Shown: positions 10,456-20,660 of the stretch, piece by piece
Layout: every line of letters starts with the position of its first letter
Numbering within the stretch: the stretch's first letter is position 1
Assembly (NCBI RefSeq): GCF_900624995.1
Contig: NZ_UYXQ01000013.1
Span: 1-64,000, forward strand
Length of the DNA stretch: 64,000 nt
Reading direction: 5' to 3'
From: Pseudomonas antarctica
GTDB lineage: Bacteria > Pseudomonadota > Gammaproteobacteria > Pseudomonadales > Pseudomonadaceae
The notes under the pieces: model-generated
What the model was told of the DNA's origin: nothing
The model's input: only the letters and a program-made list of their open reading frames with translations
Database searches by the model: none
Translations under genes and position numbers: made by a program

Positions 10456-10878
10456 TCAACCCAACTCAATAATCTCGTAATCATGAGTGATAGCCACACC
10501 GGCCGCGCCGAGCATGATTGACGCCGAGCAATACTTCTCGGCCGACAGCTCGATGGCGCGTTTGACCTGGGCTTCCTTCAGCGCCCGCCCCTTCACCACG
10601 AAATGCATGTGGATCTTGGTAAACACCTTGGGGTCTTCAGTGGCGCGCTCGGCTTCCAGGAAGGCTTCGCAGCTTTCAACAGCCTGACGGGATTTTTTAA
10701 GGATGCTGACCACATCGAAATTGCTGCAACCGCCAACACCCAGCAGGAGCATTTCCATCGGGCGTACGCCCAGGTTACGGCCACCGGCTTCCGGGGGCCC
10801 GTCCATGACCACGACATGGCCACTGCCCGATTCACCGAGGAACATGGCCTCGCCCGCCCATTGGATGCGTGCCTTCAT
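10456..10878 (-). CDS. OsmC family protein
   Basis: Member of the OsmC/Ohr peroxiredoxin-like family, in the YhfA branch commonly found next to crp/vfr. The 140 residues start MKARIQWAGEAMF and hold the conserved cysteine in GVGGCSNFDV; the second family cysteine probably corresponds to KYCSASIML. OsmC proteins reduce organic hydroperoxides; for this branch the substrate is unproven. It is divergent from vfr. Confidence 0.85.
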   Translation of the reverse strand: MKARIQWAGEAMFLGESGSGHVVVMDGPPEAGGRNLGVRPMEMLLLGVGGCSNFDVVSILKKSRQAVESCEAFLEAERATEDPKVFTKIHMHFVVKGRALKEAQVKRAIELSAEKYCSASIMLGAAGVAITHDYEIIELG

Positions 10879-11125
10879 CGCCCAGACTCCACTGCTAAAA
10901 AAGGGTCGCCAGCTTAGCACAGCGCCTGGAAACAGCAGCTTTGTTCCTTAAAACGATCAATGACAGCGTTTGCCCGGTAAATTCCTTAATCGGGGCAGAA
11001 TGTGTCTGGTAAGCTGGCGCCAATTCAATGGCGCATTGCCATCCTTTGTACAGCGTGCATCAAAGCCGACGCCGCTGGATAAAAATAAATCCAACCACAC
11101 CGTGCAGTCTTTTCGGGATACAACC

Positions 11126-11770
11126 ATGGTTGCTCTTACTCCCACACCCAAGATCAAGAACCTCGACAAGCTGTTGATGCACTGCCAGCGCCGGCGTTAT
11201 CCGGCCAAGCACAACATCATCTGCGCGGGCGAACGCTCCGAAACGCTGTTCTTTATCATCAAGGGCTCGGTCACCATCCTGATTGAGGATGAAGACGGCC
11301 GCGAAATGATCATCGCGTATTTGAATACCGGTGATTTCTTCGGCGAGCTGGGGCTATTTGAACAGGCCGGCAAAGAGCAGGAACGTAGCGCCTGGGTGCG
11401 GGCCAAGGTTGAATGCGAAGTCGCCGAAATCAGTTACGCGAAGTTTCGCGAATTAGCCCAGCATGATCCCGACATCCTTTACGCCCTGAGCGGTCAGATT
11501 GCCCAGCGACTGCGCGACACCACACGCAAAGTCGGCGACCTGGCGTTCTTTGACGTCACCGGGCGAGTAGCCCGCTGCCTGCTGGAGCTGTGCAAACAGC
11601 CTGACGCCATGACCCACCCGGATGGCATGCAGATCAAAGTCACACGCCAGGAAATCGGACGCATTGTCGGCTGCTCACGGGAAATGGTCGGTCGCGTGCT
11701 CAAAGACCTGGAAGAACGCAACCTGGTGCACGTCAAAGGCAAAACGATGGTGGTGTTCGGGACGCGTTAA
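11126..11770 (+). CDS. vfr: cAMP-responsive transcription regulator Vfr (CRP family)
   Basis: Global cAMP-binding activator, the Pseudomonas CRP homologue. The 214 residues comprise a cyclic-nucleotide-binding barrel (FFGELGLFE and the RSAWVRAK phosphate-cassette region), a long dimerisation helix and a C-terminal helix-turn-helix ([20 protein letters not shown]). The ATG giving MVALTPTPK fits Vfr length; the frame is open 52 codons upstream. Its stop overlaps the stop of the convergent ligase gene within TTAA. Confidence 0.95.
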   Translation: MVALTPTPKIKNLDKLLMHCQRRRYPAKHNIICAGERSETLFFIIKGSVTILIEDEDGREMIIAYLNTGDFFGELGLFEQAGKEQERSAWVRAKVECEVAEISYAKFRELAQHDPDILYALSGQIAQRLRDTTRKVGDLAFFDVTGRVARCLLELCKQPDAMTHPDGMQIKVTRQEIGRIVGCSREMVGRVLKDLEERNLVHVKGKTMVVFGTR

Positions 11771-12462
11771 CGCGGCAGGAGCCCGGCCAGCATCTGCCGG
11801 TACAACGTATCCAGCCGGCTGATCGCATCCGGTGCGGGGAAGGCTTCGTGCAACGCGATATGGCTGTCGGCACGTACCCGCTGGTCAAGGCCGCAGGCTT
11901 CATTGAAGCGGTTGACTGCCGCAATCAACTCCTCGCGGTCGTTATCCAGCAGCAAAGCACCGTGCACCAAGCCCACCGGGCGGCCACCGCTCTGCCGCCA
12001 GCGCTGGGCAGTGCCCACCATCTTGCGACCGTTGAGGTTGACGTTATAGCGACCGTCGCAGAACGCACCGTCGATTTCACCGACGGATGCATCGCCACCC
12101 AGTTCGATCAACAAGTCGCAAATCGGCTGGCACAAGCGTTGGTAACCGGTTTCGATGCGCCCCTGATCGCCTTCGCTGCGCGGCGGCGCGTAAACCAAGG
12201 CGATATTGACGGTAGCGGCAGACTGCGGCACCGGCTCACCGCCGGTTTCCCGTAGCACTACCGGCCAACCGGAATCGGCTGATACTTGGCTGGCGGCGTC
12301 GAACGCCGGCAAGCGGCTCAAGCGGCGCGGCATCACCAATGCTTGATCACTGGGCTGCCAGAACAGCAGTCCAAATGCCTGCTCACCGGCGCAAACGGCC
12401 GCCAGCAGGTGTTGCTCGGCGGCGAGGCCTGCTTCGACGGTCATCGCGACTGGCTTAATCAT
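11767..12462 (-). CDS. lipoate-protein ligase A family protein
   Basis: Biotin/lipoate ligase-fold protein (231 residues) expected to attach lipoate or octanoate to lipoyl domains, or to be a relative of that activity. The [10 protein letters not shown] segment carries the conserved substrate lysine. The usual RRxSGGG motif reads RETGGEP, so the third glycine is missing and the specificity may differ. The ATG giving MIKPVAMTV was chosen by similarity; the upstream frame runs into a repeat. It converges on vfr, the two stop codons sharing bases. Confidence 0.75.
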   Translation of the reverse strand: MIKPVAMTVEAGLAAEQHLLAAVCAGEQAFGLLFWQPSDQALVMPRRLSRLPAFDAASQVSADSGWPVVLRETGGEPVPQSAATVNIALVYAPPRSEGDQGRIETGYQRLCQPICDLLIELGGDASVGEIDGAFCDGRYNVNLNGRKMVGTAQRWRQSGGRPVGLVHGALLLDNDREELIAAVNRFNEACGLDQRVRADSHIALHEAFPAPDAISRLDTLYRQMLAGLLPR

Positions 12463-12494
12463 TGCGCCATCCTCACTGCGCAAACCCATTCCAA

Positions 12495-12542
12495 ATGTGG
12501 GAGCCGGCAAGTGTGGGAGCCGGGCTTGCCTGCTCCCACACG
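12495..12542. repeat. REP-like palindromic element
   Basis: GTGTGGGAGC / GCTCCCACAC form a perfect 10-bp inverted repeat (12511-12541) around CGGGCTTGCCT, preceded by a partial copy (ATGTGGGAGCCGGCAA). Same family as the elements near 17431, 21915, 24136 and 30375; it lies between the ligase gene and trpC. Confidence 0.8.
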
Positions 12543-12572
12543 AGCCCGCTGCCACATTGACTGTGTTTCAAA

Positions 12573-13409
12573 TCAATCCAGCGTCGAGCCGCTGACCGCC
12601 ACACCGCGCTCCGGGAAGAACAGACGCTGCAGTTCCGCGCCCGGGTTCTCGGCGCGCATGAAGGTCTCGCCGACCAGGAACGAGTACACACCGCTGATTT
12701 CCATCAGTTCAACATCTGCGCGGTTGACGATGCCGCTCTCGGTAATCACCAAACGGTCGCGTGGAATGCGCGGCAACAAGTCGAGCGTGTTTTCCAGGCT
12801 GACCTCAAACGTGTGCAGGTTACGGTTGTTGACCCCCACCAGCGGTGTGTCGAGGGTTTTCAGTGCCCGCTCCAGCTCATCGCCGTCGTGGACTTCCACC
12901 AGCACATCCAGGCCAACGCTTTTGGCCACGGCCGCAAGTTCAGCCATCTTCACGTCATCCAATGCGGAGACGATCAGCAACACGCAATCGGCGCCCAGGG
13001 CACGGGCTTCGACGATTTGATACGGGTCAACCATGAAGTCCTTGCGGATCACCGGCAACTTGCACGCAGTGCGGGCCTGTTGCAGGAACAGGTCGCAACC
13101 CTGGAAGAAGTCGATATCGGTCAGTACCGACAGACAGGTTGCGCCGCCCTTCTCATAGCTCACCGCGATGTCGGCCGGCACGAAGTGCTCACGGATCACG
13201 CCTTTGCTCGGCGAGGCCTTCTTGACCTCGGCGATCACCGCCGGCTGCTTCAGCTTGGCCTGGGCAATCAAGGCATTGGCGAAACCACGCGGCGCATCGG
13301 CAATCTTCGCCTGGGCTTCCAACTCGGCCAGGCTGACACGGGCGCGGCGCTCAGCAACTTCTTCTGCCTTGCGGGCCAGGATCTTTTCCAGAACGGTCGG
13401 CACACTCAT
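12573..13409 (-). CDS. trpC: indole-3-glycerol phosphate synthase
   Basis: Closes the indole ring in tryptophan synthesis. The 278-residue TIM barrel has the expected [21 protein letters not shown] and [10 protein letters not shown] segments and the C-terminal LVGETFMRA. It is monofunctional (no fused TrpF). Its start overlaps the trpD stop by four bases (ATGA), so it is translationally coupled in a trpG-trpD-trpC operon. Confidence 0.97.
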   Translation of the reverse strand: MSVPTVLEKILARKAEEVAERRARVSLAELEAQAKIADAPRGFANALIAQAKLKQPAVIAEVKKASPSKGVIREHFVPADIAVSYEKGGATCLSVLTDIDFFQGCDLFLQQARTACKLPVIRKDFMVDPYQIVEARALGADCVLLIVSALDDVKMAELAAVAKSVGLDVLVEVHDGDELERALKTLDTPLVGVNNRNLHTFEVSLENTLDLLPRIPRDRLVITESGIVNRADVELMEISGVYSFLVGETFMRAENPGAELQRLFFPERGVAVSGSTLD

Positions 13410-14455
13410 CCTTCATTCTCCATCTTGAACACTGCAGTAAAGGCACCCAGTTCTTCGAGCTTCTCGCGAGCGAGCCCGGTGTGCAATGCATCATGTGCGA
13501 GGGCAACGCCCTCTTTAAGACTGTAGGCGTGATCGGCGGCATACAGTGCCGCACCGGCATTCAGTACGATCATTTCGGCCGCTTTCTGGCCGTTTTCTGT
13601 TTTGCGACGCCCCAAAGCATCACGAATCAGCTCCAGCGAGGCCGCCGGGCTTTCCACCGACAGGCCATGCAAACTCTGGCTTTTCATGCCGAGGTCTTCG
13701 GGCTCAACCCAATACTCAGTGACTTGGTCGTTCTTCAGCTCCGCCACAAAGGTCGGCGCCGCCAGGCTGAATTCGTCCAGGCCGTCTTTGGAATGCACCA
13801 CCAGCACATGCTTGCTGCCCAGCCTTTGCAAGACTTCGGCCAGCGGGCGGCACAGCGCCTGGCTGAACACGCCGACTACCTGATGCTTCACACCGGCCGG
13901 ATTCGTAAGCGGGCCGAGCATGTTGAACAAGGTGCGCAGGCCGAGGTCCTTGCGCGGGCCAGCGGCGTGTTTCATCGCGCCGTGGTGGGACTGGGCAAAC
14001 ATAAAGCCAATGCCGACGCTGTCGATGCAGCGCGCCACTTGTACCGGCGTCAGGTTCAGGTAGATGCCGGCCGCTTCCAGCAAATCGGCGCTGCCGCTTT
14101 TGCCGGAGACCGCACGGTTACCGTGCTTGGCCACAGTGCAACCGGCCGCCGCGACCACAAAGGAGGACGCCGTCGACACGTTAAAGATATTTGCACCGTC
14201 ACCGCCGGTGCCGACCACATCGACCACACCGTCGAGGGTCTTGAGTTCGACCTTGTCGGCCAGCTCACGCATGACCGACACGGCACCGACGATTTCGTCG
14301 ATGCTTTCGCTCTTCATGCGCATTGCCATCATGAACGCGCCAATCTGCGCGTCGGTGCATTGACCAGTCATGATTTCGCGCATCACATCGCTCATTTCAG
14401 CGGTGCTCAGGTCCAGGTGGCCGACGATACGGCCCAGGGCAGTCTTGATATCCAT
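13406..14455 (-). CDS. trpD: anthranilate phosphoribosyltransferase
   Basis: Transfers phosphoribosyl from PRPP to anthranilate. The 349 residues include the PRPP-binding [15 protein letters not shown] segment and [19 protein letters not shown] typical of the family. It lies nine bases downstream of trpG and overlaps trpC by four bases, the usual pseudomonad trpGDC operon. Confidence 0.97.
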   Translation of the reverse strand: MDIKTALGRIVGHLDLSTAEMSDVMREIMTGQCTDAQIGAFMMAMRMKSESIDEIVGAVSVMRELADKVELKTLDGVVDVVGTGGDGANIFNVSTASSFVVAAAGCTVAKHGNRAVSGKSGSADLLEAAGIYLNLTPVQVARCIDSVGIGFMFAQSHHGAMKHAAGPRKDLGLRTLFNMLGPLTNPAGVKHQVVGVFSQALCRPLAEVLQRLGSKHVLVVHSKDGLDEFSLAAPTFVAELKNDQVTEYWVEPEDLGMKSQSLHGLSVESPAASLELIRDALGRRKTENGQKAAEMIVLNAGAALYAADHAYSLKEGVALAHDALHTGLAREKLEELGAFTAVFKMENEG

Positions 14456-14464
14456 GGAAAGTCC

Positions 14465-15058
14465 TTAGCGCGTGCCGCCGCTCTGCTTGAGAAAGTTAGC
14501 GAACAGCTCGTAGCCCTGCTCGGTCAGGATCGACTCGGGGTGAAATTGCACCCCTTCGATATTCAGTGTTTTGTGGCGCAGGCCCATGATCTCATCGACC
14601 GAGCCATCTTCCAGTTGGGTCCAGGCCGTCAGCTCAAGGCACTCGGGTAAGGTCTCACGCTTGACCACCAGCGAGTGGTAGCGGGTTACCGTCACCGGCA
14701 GGTTCAGACCGTGGAACACGCCCAAGTCTGTGTGGAACACCGGACTGGTCTTGCCATGCATCACCTGGCGTGCGCGCACCACGTCACCGCCAAAGGCTTG
14801 GCCGATGGATTGGTGGCCCAGGCACACGCCCAGGATCGGCAACTTGCCGGCGAAATACTTGATCGCTTCCAGGGACACGCCAGCTTCGGTGGGCGTGCAA
14901 GGGCCAGGCGAAACCACGATGCGCTCCGGGTTCAGGGCGGCGATTTCGGCGACTGTCAGTTCATCGTTGCGCACCACCTTGACCTCGGCACCGAGTTCAC
15001 CCAGGTACTGCACAACGTTGTAGGTAAAAGAGTCGTAGTTATCAATCATCAGCAACAT
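14465..15058 (-). CDS. trpG: anthranilate synthase glutamine amidotransferase subunit
   Basis: Type 1 glutamine amidotransferase that feeds ammonia to TrpE and probably also serves PabB. The 197 residues start [14 protein letters not shown] and show the nucleophile Cys in [10 protein letters not shown] and the catalytic His/Glu pair in GVQFHPESI. It is first gene of trpGDC; a Trp-rich leader peptide lies 168 bases upstream, so attenuation is the likely control. Confidence 0.96.
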   Translation of the reverse strand: MLLMIDNYDSFTYNVVQYLGELGAEVKVVRNDELTVAEIAALNPERIVVSPGPCTPTEAGVSLEAIKYFAGKLPILGVCLGHQSIGQAFGGDVVRARQVMHGKTSPVFHTDLGVFHGLNLPVTVTRYHSLVVKRETLPECLELTAWTQLEDGSVDEIMGLRHKTLNIEGVQFHPESILTEQGYELFANFLKQSGGTR

Positions 15059-15226
15059 GTGGGTTCAAACCTCTTGAATTCACTGATTTCAAATGACCGC
15101 CTTCCAAGCGTGTGACCCGCTGCCAGACGCACGTTCCGGTTGCCAGGGTTAGCCGGCAAGGGGCGTCAAATAACGGGTGAAGAAGGCAAATCGGTACAGG
15201 TCCGGCCAGGCCGGCAGAGAAAAATG

Positions 15227-15313
15227 TCAGGCGCGCCAACGCCAACGGGCGTGTGCCTTGACTACTCGCATCAAGAGTTTGCTGATGATCAACACGGGGA
15301 GGGTCTCATTCAT
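15227..15313 (-). CDS. trp leader peptide upstream of trpGDC
   Basis: A 28-codon frame, MNETLPVLIISKLLMRVVKA followed by HARWRWRA and TGA. It has two tryptophan codons in Trp-Arg-Trp just before the stop, as in attenuator leader peptides. Regulation of trpE and trpGDC by attenuation is reported for Pseudomonas putida. No clear ribosome-binding site precedes the ATG. The 168 bases between its stop and trpG can form several GC-rich stems (for example CCGGC/GCCGG at 15203-15215), but I do not see a textbook hairpin with U-run. The rest of this 420-base gap (15314-15481) holds no gene I can support. Confidence 0.65.
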   Translation of the reverse strand: MNETLPVLIISKLLMRVVKAHARWRWRA

Positions 15314-15481
15314 ACGTTCAGGCACAGTAACGTAGCCTCGCCAGCGGTGCAATATGGAGCAGCGAAAGCGGGAACATCGCGACGGAATCTTTATAGGAAA
15401 AAACTGTTTTCTTCGCCGAATTCGCGCAATACATTGCTAGTGTTTCGTGTCCGATACAAAAACAACTAAATGGAATTTCGC

Positions 15482-17404
15482 ATGCTCAGACCACCGTTTT
15501 TCGCGCCCCTGGCCGCCGGCCTTCTGTCACTGGCCTGCGCACAGGCATTTGCAGCCTCTTCGCCGTACTCAACCCTGGTGGTTTTTGGCGACAGTCTGGC
15601 CGACGCCGGCCAATTCCCGGATGGCTCGAATGGCGCCACCCTGCGCTTTACCAATCGCACCGGCCCCACGTTCCAGGGCGACTATGGGCTGGTGTCTTCG
15701 ACCTTGCTGGGCTCCAAACTCGGTGTAGCGCCAAACGACCTTAACGCCTCCACCTCGCCGGTTCGCGCGGCCCAAGGTTTACCTGACGGCAACAACTGGG
15801 CTGTCGGCGGTTACCGTACCGACAACATCCTGGACTCTATCACCTCGGTCTCCGATGCGGCGATCCCACCTGGCAACCCCGGTGGCGGCACTGTGCTGCG
15901 CAGTCGCCAGGGTTATCTTGCGGCAAACGGCGGGCGGGCCGACCCCAATGCGCTGTACTTCCTGTCCGGTGGCGGCAATGACTTCCTGCAAGGGCGCGTG
16001 CTCAGCCCCGGCCAAGCCGTTGCCGCCGGCGGACGCCTGGCTGACAGCGCCCAAGTGCTACAACAAGCCGGCGCGCGCTACATCATGGTGTGGATGCTGC
16101 CCGACTTGGGCCTGACTCCCGCGATTAACGGCACGCCACTGCAGGCGTCGAGTTCGGCCCTGAGTACTGTTTTCAACCAATCACTGGTGCAGCGCCTGTC
16201 ACAGATCGATGCACAGATCATTCCGTTGAATATCCCGCTGCTGTTGAAGGAAACCTTCGCCGACCCGGCGCGCTTTGGTCTGGCCACCGGCCAGAACCTT
16301 ACCGGCACCTGTTTCAGCGGTAACAGCTGCACGGCCAACCCGACCTACGGCATTGGTGGCACTAACCCGGACCCGACCAAGCTGATCTACAACGACTCGG
16401 TCCACCCGACCATCGCCGGGCAACGGTTGATCGCCGACTACGCCTATTCACTGCTCGCGGCGCCATGGGAACTGACTTTGCTGCCGGAGATGGCCCAAGG
16501 CACCTTGCGCGCCCATCAAGATGAACTGCGCAACCAGTGGCAGACGGACAACGGTAAATGGCAAGCCGTCGGCCAATGGCGCGCCATTGTCGCCGGTGGT
16601 GGTCAGCATCTGGATTTCGATGACCAACGTAGCTCGGCCAGTGGCGACGGCAGTGGTTACAACCTGAATATCGGCGGCAGCTACCGGCTCGACGAAAACT
16701 GGCGCGTCGGCGTTGCAGCCGGCCTGTATCGCCAGACACTCGAAGCCGGCGCCAGCGATTCGGACTACAGGCTCAACAGCTACATGGGTAGCGCATTCGC
16801 GCAATACCAGCAAAATCACTGGTGGGCCGATGCCGCGCTGACCGGCGGCAAACTGGACTTCGACAGCCTCAAGCGTAAGTTCGCACTAGGCGTCAGCGAA
16901 GGCTCGGAAAAAGGCGACACCGATGGCTGGCTGTGGGCCTTGAGCGGCCGAGTAGGCTATGACATCGCCGGCGCCGGCAGCGACTGGCATCTGTCACCGT
17001 TCATCAGCGCCGACTATGCGCGGGTCGAAGTGAACGGCTACTCGGAAAAAGACAACCGCTCGACCGCGCTGACGTTTGATGATCAGCAACGCGACTCCAA
17101 GCGTCTTGGTGCTGGCTTGCAGGGCAGCTACCGTGTCACGCCGCAAACTCAAGTATTTGGCGAAGTGGCCCACGAGCATGAGTTCGAAAACGACACGCAA
17201 AAGGTGAAGATGTCGCTCAACAGCGTGCCGGGTATCGACTTTAAACTGGACGGCTACACGCCCCGCAGCAATTCGGACCGTTTGAGTGTGGGCGTCGGCC
17301 ACACACTGACTCAGGAACTGACGTTGCGGGCGGCGTATAACCTGAGGAAGGATGACAGCCTTACCCAGCAAGGGGTGAGTGTGGGGGTGAGTCTGGATTT
17401 CTGA
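15482..17404 (+). CDS. estA: autotransporter GDSL esterase EstA
   Basis: Outer-membrane esterase linked in Pseudomonas to rhamnolipid production and motility. The 640 residues show a signal peptide (1-24, ending AQAFA), a GDSL hydrolase domain with Ser38 in FGDSLADAG and the Asp305/His308 pair in NDSVHPT, then a C-terminal beta-barrel of about 280 residues ending in aromatic LDF. The ATG at 15482 is preferred to that at 15470 because GGAA lies six bases upstream. It is transcribed against the trp genes on both sides, occupying the trpE-trpG interval. Confidence 0.92.
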   Translation: MLRPPFFAPLAAGLLSLACAQAFAASSPYSTLVVFGDSLADAGQFPDGSNGATLRFTNRTGPTFQGDYGLVSSTLLGSKLGVAPNDLNASTSPVRAAQGLPDGNNWAVGGYRTDNILDSITSVSDAAIPPGNPGGGTVLRSRQGYLAANGGRADPNALYFLSGGGNDFLQGRVLSPGQAVAAGGRLADSAQVLQQAGARYIMVWMLPDLGLTPAINGTPLQASSSALSTVFNQSLVQRLSQIDAQIIPLNIPLLLKETFADPARFGLATGQNLTGTCFSGNSCTANPTYGIGGTNPDPTKLIYNDSVHPTIAGQRLIADYAYSLLAAPWELTLLPEMAQGTLRAHQDELRNQWQTDNGKWQAVGQWRAIVAGGGQHLDFDDQRSSASGDGSGYNLNIGGSYRLDENWRVGVAAGLYRQTLEAGASDSDYRLNSYMGSAFAQYQQNHWWADAALTGGKLDFDSLKRKFALGVSEGSEKGDTDGWLWALSGRVGYDIAGAGSDWHLSPFISADYARVEVNGYSEKDNRSTALTFDDQQRDSKRLGAGLQGSYRVTPQTQVFGEVAHEHEFENDTQKVKMSLNSVPGIDFKLDGYTPRSNSDRLSVGVGHTLTQELTLRAAYNLRKDDSLTQQGVSVGVSLDF

Positions 17405-17430
17405 TGCGATCTTGAAACCTACACAACATA

Positions 17431-17520
17431 AATGTGGGAGCGGGCTTGCTCGCGAATGCAGTGTCCGTCACAGATGTTTGACTGAACCACCGCATTCGCG
17501 AGCAAGCCCGCTCCCACATT
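17431..17520. repeat. REP-like element with 29-bp perfect arms
   Basis: Arms 17431-17459 and 17492-17520 are exact reverse complements (29 of 29), containing GTGGGAGCGGGCTTGCTCGC, and enclose 32 bases. It lies between the 3' ends of convergent estA and trpE, the usual place for pseudomonad REP doublets. The transcribed hairpin may also act as a terminator or mRNA stabiliser. Confidence 0.85.
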
Positions 17521-17537
17521 TTGATCTACATCTGATC

Positions 17538-19019
17538 TCAGTTTTGCGGAGTTTGCTCGGCCAACGCCACCGCACGGAACATCGCGCGGCGTTTGTTCAA
17601 GGTTTCTTCCCATTCCAGCGCTGGCACCGAGTCAGCCACAATCCCGCCACCGGCCTGCACATGCAGTTCGCCGTCCTTGATCACCGCAGTACGGATCGCA
17701 ATCGCGGTGTCCATGTTGCCGTTCCAGGCGAAATACCCCACGGCACCGCCGTAGACGCCACGCTTGACCGGCTCCAACTCGTCGATGATTTCCATCGCGC
17801 GAATCTTCGGCGCGCCCGACAAGGTGCCCGCCGGCAGAATCGCCCGCAGTGCATCCATCGCGGTCAGACCGGCTTTCAGCTCGCCGGTGACTTTGGACAC
17901 AATGTGCATCACGTTGGAATACCGCCCGATGACCATCTTCTCGGTGAGCTTCACCGAGCCGATTTCCGAAACGCGCCCGGTGTCGTTACGCCCCAGGTCG
18001 ATGAGCATCAAGTGCTCGGCAATTTCCTTATCGTCGCTCAGCAGGTCTTCTTCCAGCGCCAAATCAGCTTCTTCGGTCGCGCCACGTGGGCGAGTACCGG
18101 CGATCGGGCGCACGGTGATCAGGTTGTCTTCGACCCGCACCAACACTTCAGGCGAACTGCCCACGACGTGGAAATCACCGAAGTTGAAGAAGTACATGTA
18201 GGGCGTAGGGTTGAAGCAACGCAACGCGCGGTACAGGTCAATCGGCGCAGCCTTGAAGTCGATGGACATGCGTTGCGACGGCACCACCTGCATGCAGTCA
18301 CCCGCAAGGATGTATTCCTTGATGGTATCGACCGCACGCTCGTAGTCATCCTGGGTAAAGCTTGAACGAAAGATCGGGTCGGCGGCCGGAGGACGGCTGA
18401 GGTCCAGGCCACGGCGCGGGGTGATCGGCTGGCGCAGCTTTTCAAGCAGGGCTTCGAGGCTGGCCTGGCCTTGCTCGAAGGCATCGGCCTGGGCTGGGTC
18501 AGCGAGGACAATTGCATGCATCTTGCCGGCGAGGTTGTCGAACACCACCACCGCGTCAGAGACCATCAACAGAATGTCCGGCACGCCCAGCGGGTCCGGG
18601 TTCGGGCATTTGCCCAAGCGTTTTTCCACGTAGCGCACGCAGTCGTAGCCAAAATACCCCACTAGGCCACCGTTGAAGCGTGGCAGGCCAGCGATGGTCG
18701 GCACGTTGTAACGCGCTTTGAATGCCTCGACGAAGGCCAGCGGGTCTTCAACGTCGTGGCTTTCGATCTCGACGCCATCCAGCGTGATGCTCACATGATG
18801 ATCATGCACGCGCATCACGGTACGACACGGCAGGCCGATGATCGAGTAACGGCCCCACTTCTCGCCGCCCTGTACCGATTCCAGCAAGTAGGAGTTGGGC
18901 TCGTCGGCCAGTTTCAAATAGATCGACAGCGGCGTATCAAAGTCGGCCAGGGTTTCGCAGGCCAACGGGATACGGTTATAGCCGGCAGCGGCCAAACGCA
19001 GGAATTCTTCGCGGTTCAT
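17538..19019 (-). CDS. trpE: anthranilate synthase component I
   Basis: Chorismate to anthranilate, with TrpG as amidotransferase partner. The 493 residues have the N-terminal [15 protein letters not shown] feedback-site segment and the C-terminal catalytic segments ([39 protein letters not shown]). It lies 68 bases downstream of gph on the same strand; the end of gph encodes a trp-leader-like peptide, so attenuation is probable. trpG is 2.5 kb away beyond estA. Confidence 0.97.
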   Translation of the reverse strand: MNREEFLRLAAAGYNRIPLACETLADFDTPLSIYLKLADEPNSYLLESVQGGEKWGRYSIIGLPCRTVMRVHDHHVSITLDGVEIESHDVEDPLAFVEAFKARYNVPTIAGLPRFNGGLVGYFGYDCVRYVEKRLGKCPNPDPLGVPDILLMVSDAVVVFDNLAGKMHAIVLADPAQADAFEQGQASLEALLEKLRQPITPRRGLDLSRPPAADPIFRSSFTQDDYERAVDTIKEYILAGDCMQVVPSQRMSIDFKAAPIDLYRALRCFNPTPYMYFFNFGDFHVVGSSPEVLVRVEDNLITVRPIAGTRPRGATEEADLALEEDLLSDDKEIAEHLMLIDLGRNDTGRVSEIGSVKLTEKMVIGRYSNVMHIVSKVTGELKAGLTAMDALRAILPAGTLSGAPKIRAMEIIDELEPVKRGVYGGAVGYFAWNGNMDTAIAIRTAVIKDGELHVQAGGGIVADSVPALEWEETLNKRRAMFRAVALAEQTPQN

Positions 19020-19087
19020 GAGGTGCCTCGTGGCTTGAGGATCAAACGGTCAGGTGTGCAAACGTGCCGCAGCGCGGCCAGGATCAG

Positions 19088-19132
19088 TCAGGCGCGCCAA
19101 CGCCAGCGGGCCAGGGCCTTGATGACTTTCAT
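19088..19132 (-). promoter_or_regulatory. trp leader-like peptide embedded in the end of gph
   Basis: The last 14 codons of gph read [14 protein letters not shown] then TGA, closely matching the end of the leader before trpG (HARWRWRA). The surrounding DNA is also repeated (15226-15300 versus 19087-19160). The Trp codons sit about 70 bases before trpE, in position to sense charged tRNA-Trp. No canonical terminator hairpin is visible between here and trpE. Whether the peptide is made from its own start or only as the Gph tail is unknown. Confidence 0.55.
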
Positions 19133-19906
19133 CCAGAGTTTGCGAGTGACCACCACGATGGGATTTCCAGAAGGGGACGGTTCGGTGTCGGGCAACGTTA
19201 TCTCAGCGCCCGCTCCCAAGCAACCGGGGATTAGCAGTCGCAGGTCATCAATCACCAGTGCCGGCGATTCTTCGGCAATCGGCCGGCCATGGTTATAGCC
19301 GTAGCTCAAGGCCACACACTTCACGCCCGCCGCTTTGGCGGCCTGCACATCAGTGCGCGAATCACCGACAAACAACGATTGGGAGGCTGGGATATTGGCC
19401 ATTTTCATCACGAAAAACAGCGCCGCCGGGTCGGGTTTCTTCTGCGGCAAGGTATCGCCACCGATGATCCAGCGGAAATACCGGCCGATTTTCATATGGT
19501 CCAACAACGGCGCGACGAAGCGTTCCGGCTTGTTGGTGATCAAGGCCATTTCCACGCCTTGCTTGTGCAGCCACTTGAGGGTGTCGCGCACGCCGGGGTA
19601 AACCACGGTCAGCTCGTGGCCGTCCTCATAGGCGGCGTTGAATAATTCCAGGGCGTGTTCGGCCTCCACCTCATCGACACCTTCGGCATCGATGTGGTTG
19701 GCCAAAGCCCGGCGCACCAACATCTGCACGCCGTTGCCGACCCACTCGCGCACCGACTCGACACCCGCAGGCTTGCGCCCCAGTTTGAGCAGCATCTGGT
19801 CCACGGCCGCCGCCAGGTCCGGCACCGAGTCGATCAAGGTACCGTCCAGATCGAACATCACCAGCCGTGGCAGTTTGCCGGGGAACAGCTGCTCAAAGCC
19901 GCTCAT
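19088..19906 (-). CDS. gph: phosphoglycolate phosphatase
   Basis: HAD-superfamily hydrolase that removes 2-phosphoglycolate. The 272 residues start with the nucleophile motif DLDGT (19-23), followed by the TNKP motif II and FVGDSRTD motif IV. The catalytic fold ends near residue 230; the last 40 residues are an extension ending ARWRWRA, which looks like a trp leader peptide. It overlaps the stop of rpe by four bases and precedes trpE, giving an rpe-gph-trpE order. Confidence 0.94.
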   Translation of the reverse strand: MSGFEQLFPGKLPRLVMFDLDGTLIDSVPDLAAAVDQMLLKLGRKPAGVESVREWVGNGVQMLVRRALANHIDAEGVDEVEAEHALELFNAAYEDGHELTVVYPGVRDTLKWLHKQGVEMALITNKPERFVAPLLDHMKIGRYFRWIIGGDTLPQKKPDPAALFFVMKMANIPASQSLFVGDSRTDVQAAKAAGVKCVALSYGYNHGRPIAEESPALVIDDLRLLIPGCLGAGAEITLPDTEPSPSGNPIVVVTRKLWMKVIKALARWRWRA

Positions 19907-20577
19907 GGACGCGCCAGCGCCAGTTCGGCACGCATCTTGTCGATGACGGCCTGGTAATCCGGGGCATTGAAGATCGCCGAGCCGGCCACGAAGGTGTCGG
20001 CACCGGCAGCGGCGATTTCGCGGATATTGTTGACGTTGACCCCGCCGTCGATTTCCAGGCGGATATCACGCCCCGACGCATCGATCAGCGCGCGGGCTTC
20101 GCGCAGCTTGTTCAGGGTGCCTGGGATGAATTTCTGCCCACCGAAGCCTGGGTTGACGCTCATCAGCAAGACCATGTCGACCTTGTCCATCACGTACTCG
20201 AGCACGCTCAACGGGGTGGCCGGGTTGAACACCAGGCCCGCCTTGCAGCCGCCTTCGCGGATCAGTTGCAGGGTGCGATCGACGTGCAGCGTGGCTTCCG
20301 GGTGGAAGGTGATGTAGGTCGCACCGGCCTCGATGAAGTCACCGACGATACGGTCCACCGGGCTGACCATCAGGTGCGCATCGATCGGCGCGGTGATGCC
20401 GTACTTGCGCAGCGCCGCGCAGACCATCGGGCCGATGGTCAGGTTGGGCACGTAGTGGTTGTCCATGACATCAAAGTGCACAAAGTCGGCACCAGCGGCC
20501 AACACCTTGTCCACTTCCTCACCCAGGCGGGCGAAATCGGCGGAGAGAATCGATGGAGCGATAACGAAGGGCTGCAT
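19903..20577 (-). CDS. rpe: ribulose-phosphate 3-epimerase
   Basis: Interconverts ribulose-5-P and xylulose-5-P in the pentose phosphate pathway. The 224-residue TIM barrel has [16 protein letters not shown], the metal-binding [22 protein letters not shown] and EIDGGVN segments. It overlaps gph by four bases (ATGA). Confidence 0.97.
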   Translation of the reverse strand: MQPFVIAPSILSADFARLGEEVDKVLAAGADFVHFDVMDNHYVPNLTIGPMVCAALRKYGITAPIDAHLMVSPVDRIVGDFIEAGATYITFHPEATLHVDRTLQLIREGGCKAGLVFNPATPLSVLEYVMDKVDMVLLMSVNPGFGGQKFIPGTLNKLREARALIDASGRDIRLEIDGGVNVNNIREIAAAGADTFVAGSAIFNAPDYQAVIDKMRAELALARP

Positions 20578-20660
20578 GACGCACCTTTTTGAGCTAAATC
20601 ACGATGGCGCGCATTGTATACCTCATGCTTTGCCCTGCGCACCGTGACCTGGCTCAATGG

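Noticed and set aside
9201..10499. 432-codon minus-strand frame spanning the HIT and coq7 genes
   Set aside because: Covers two genuine plus-strand genes and the intergenic terminator; composition-driven open frame.
12490..12545. Possible CRISPR-like repeats (GTGGGAGC units)
   Set aside because: No regular spacing or spacers; palindromic, scattered between genes across the window, so REP-type elements.
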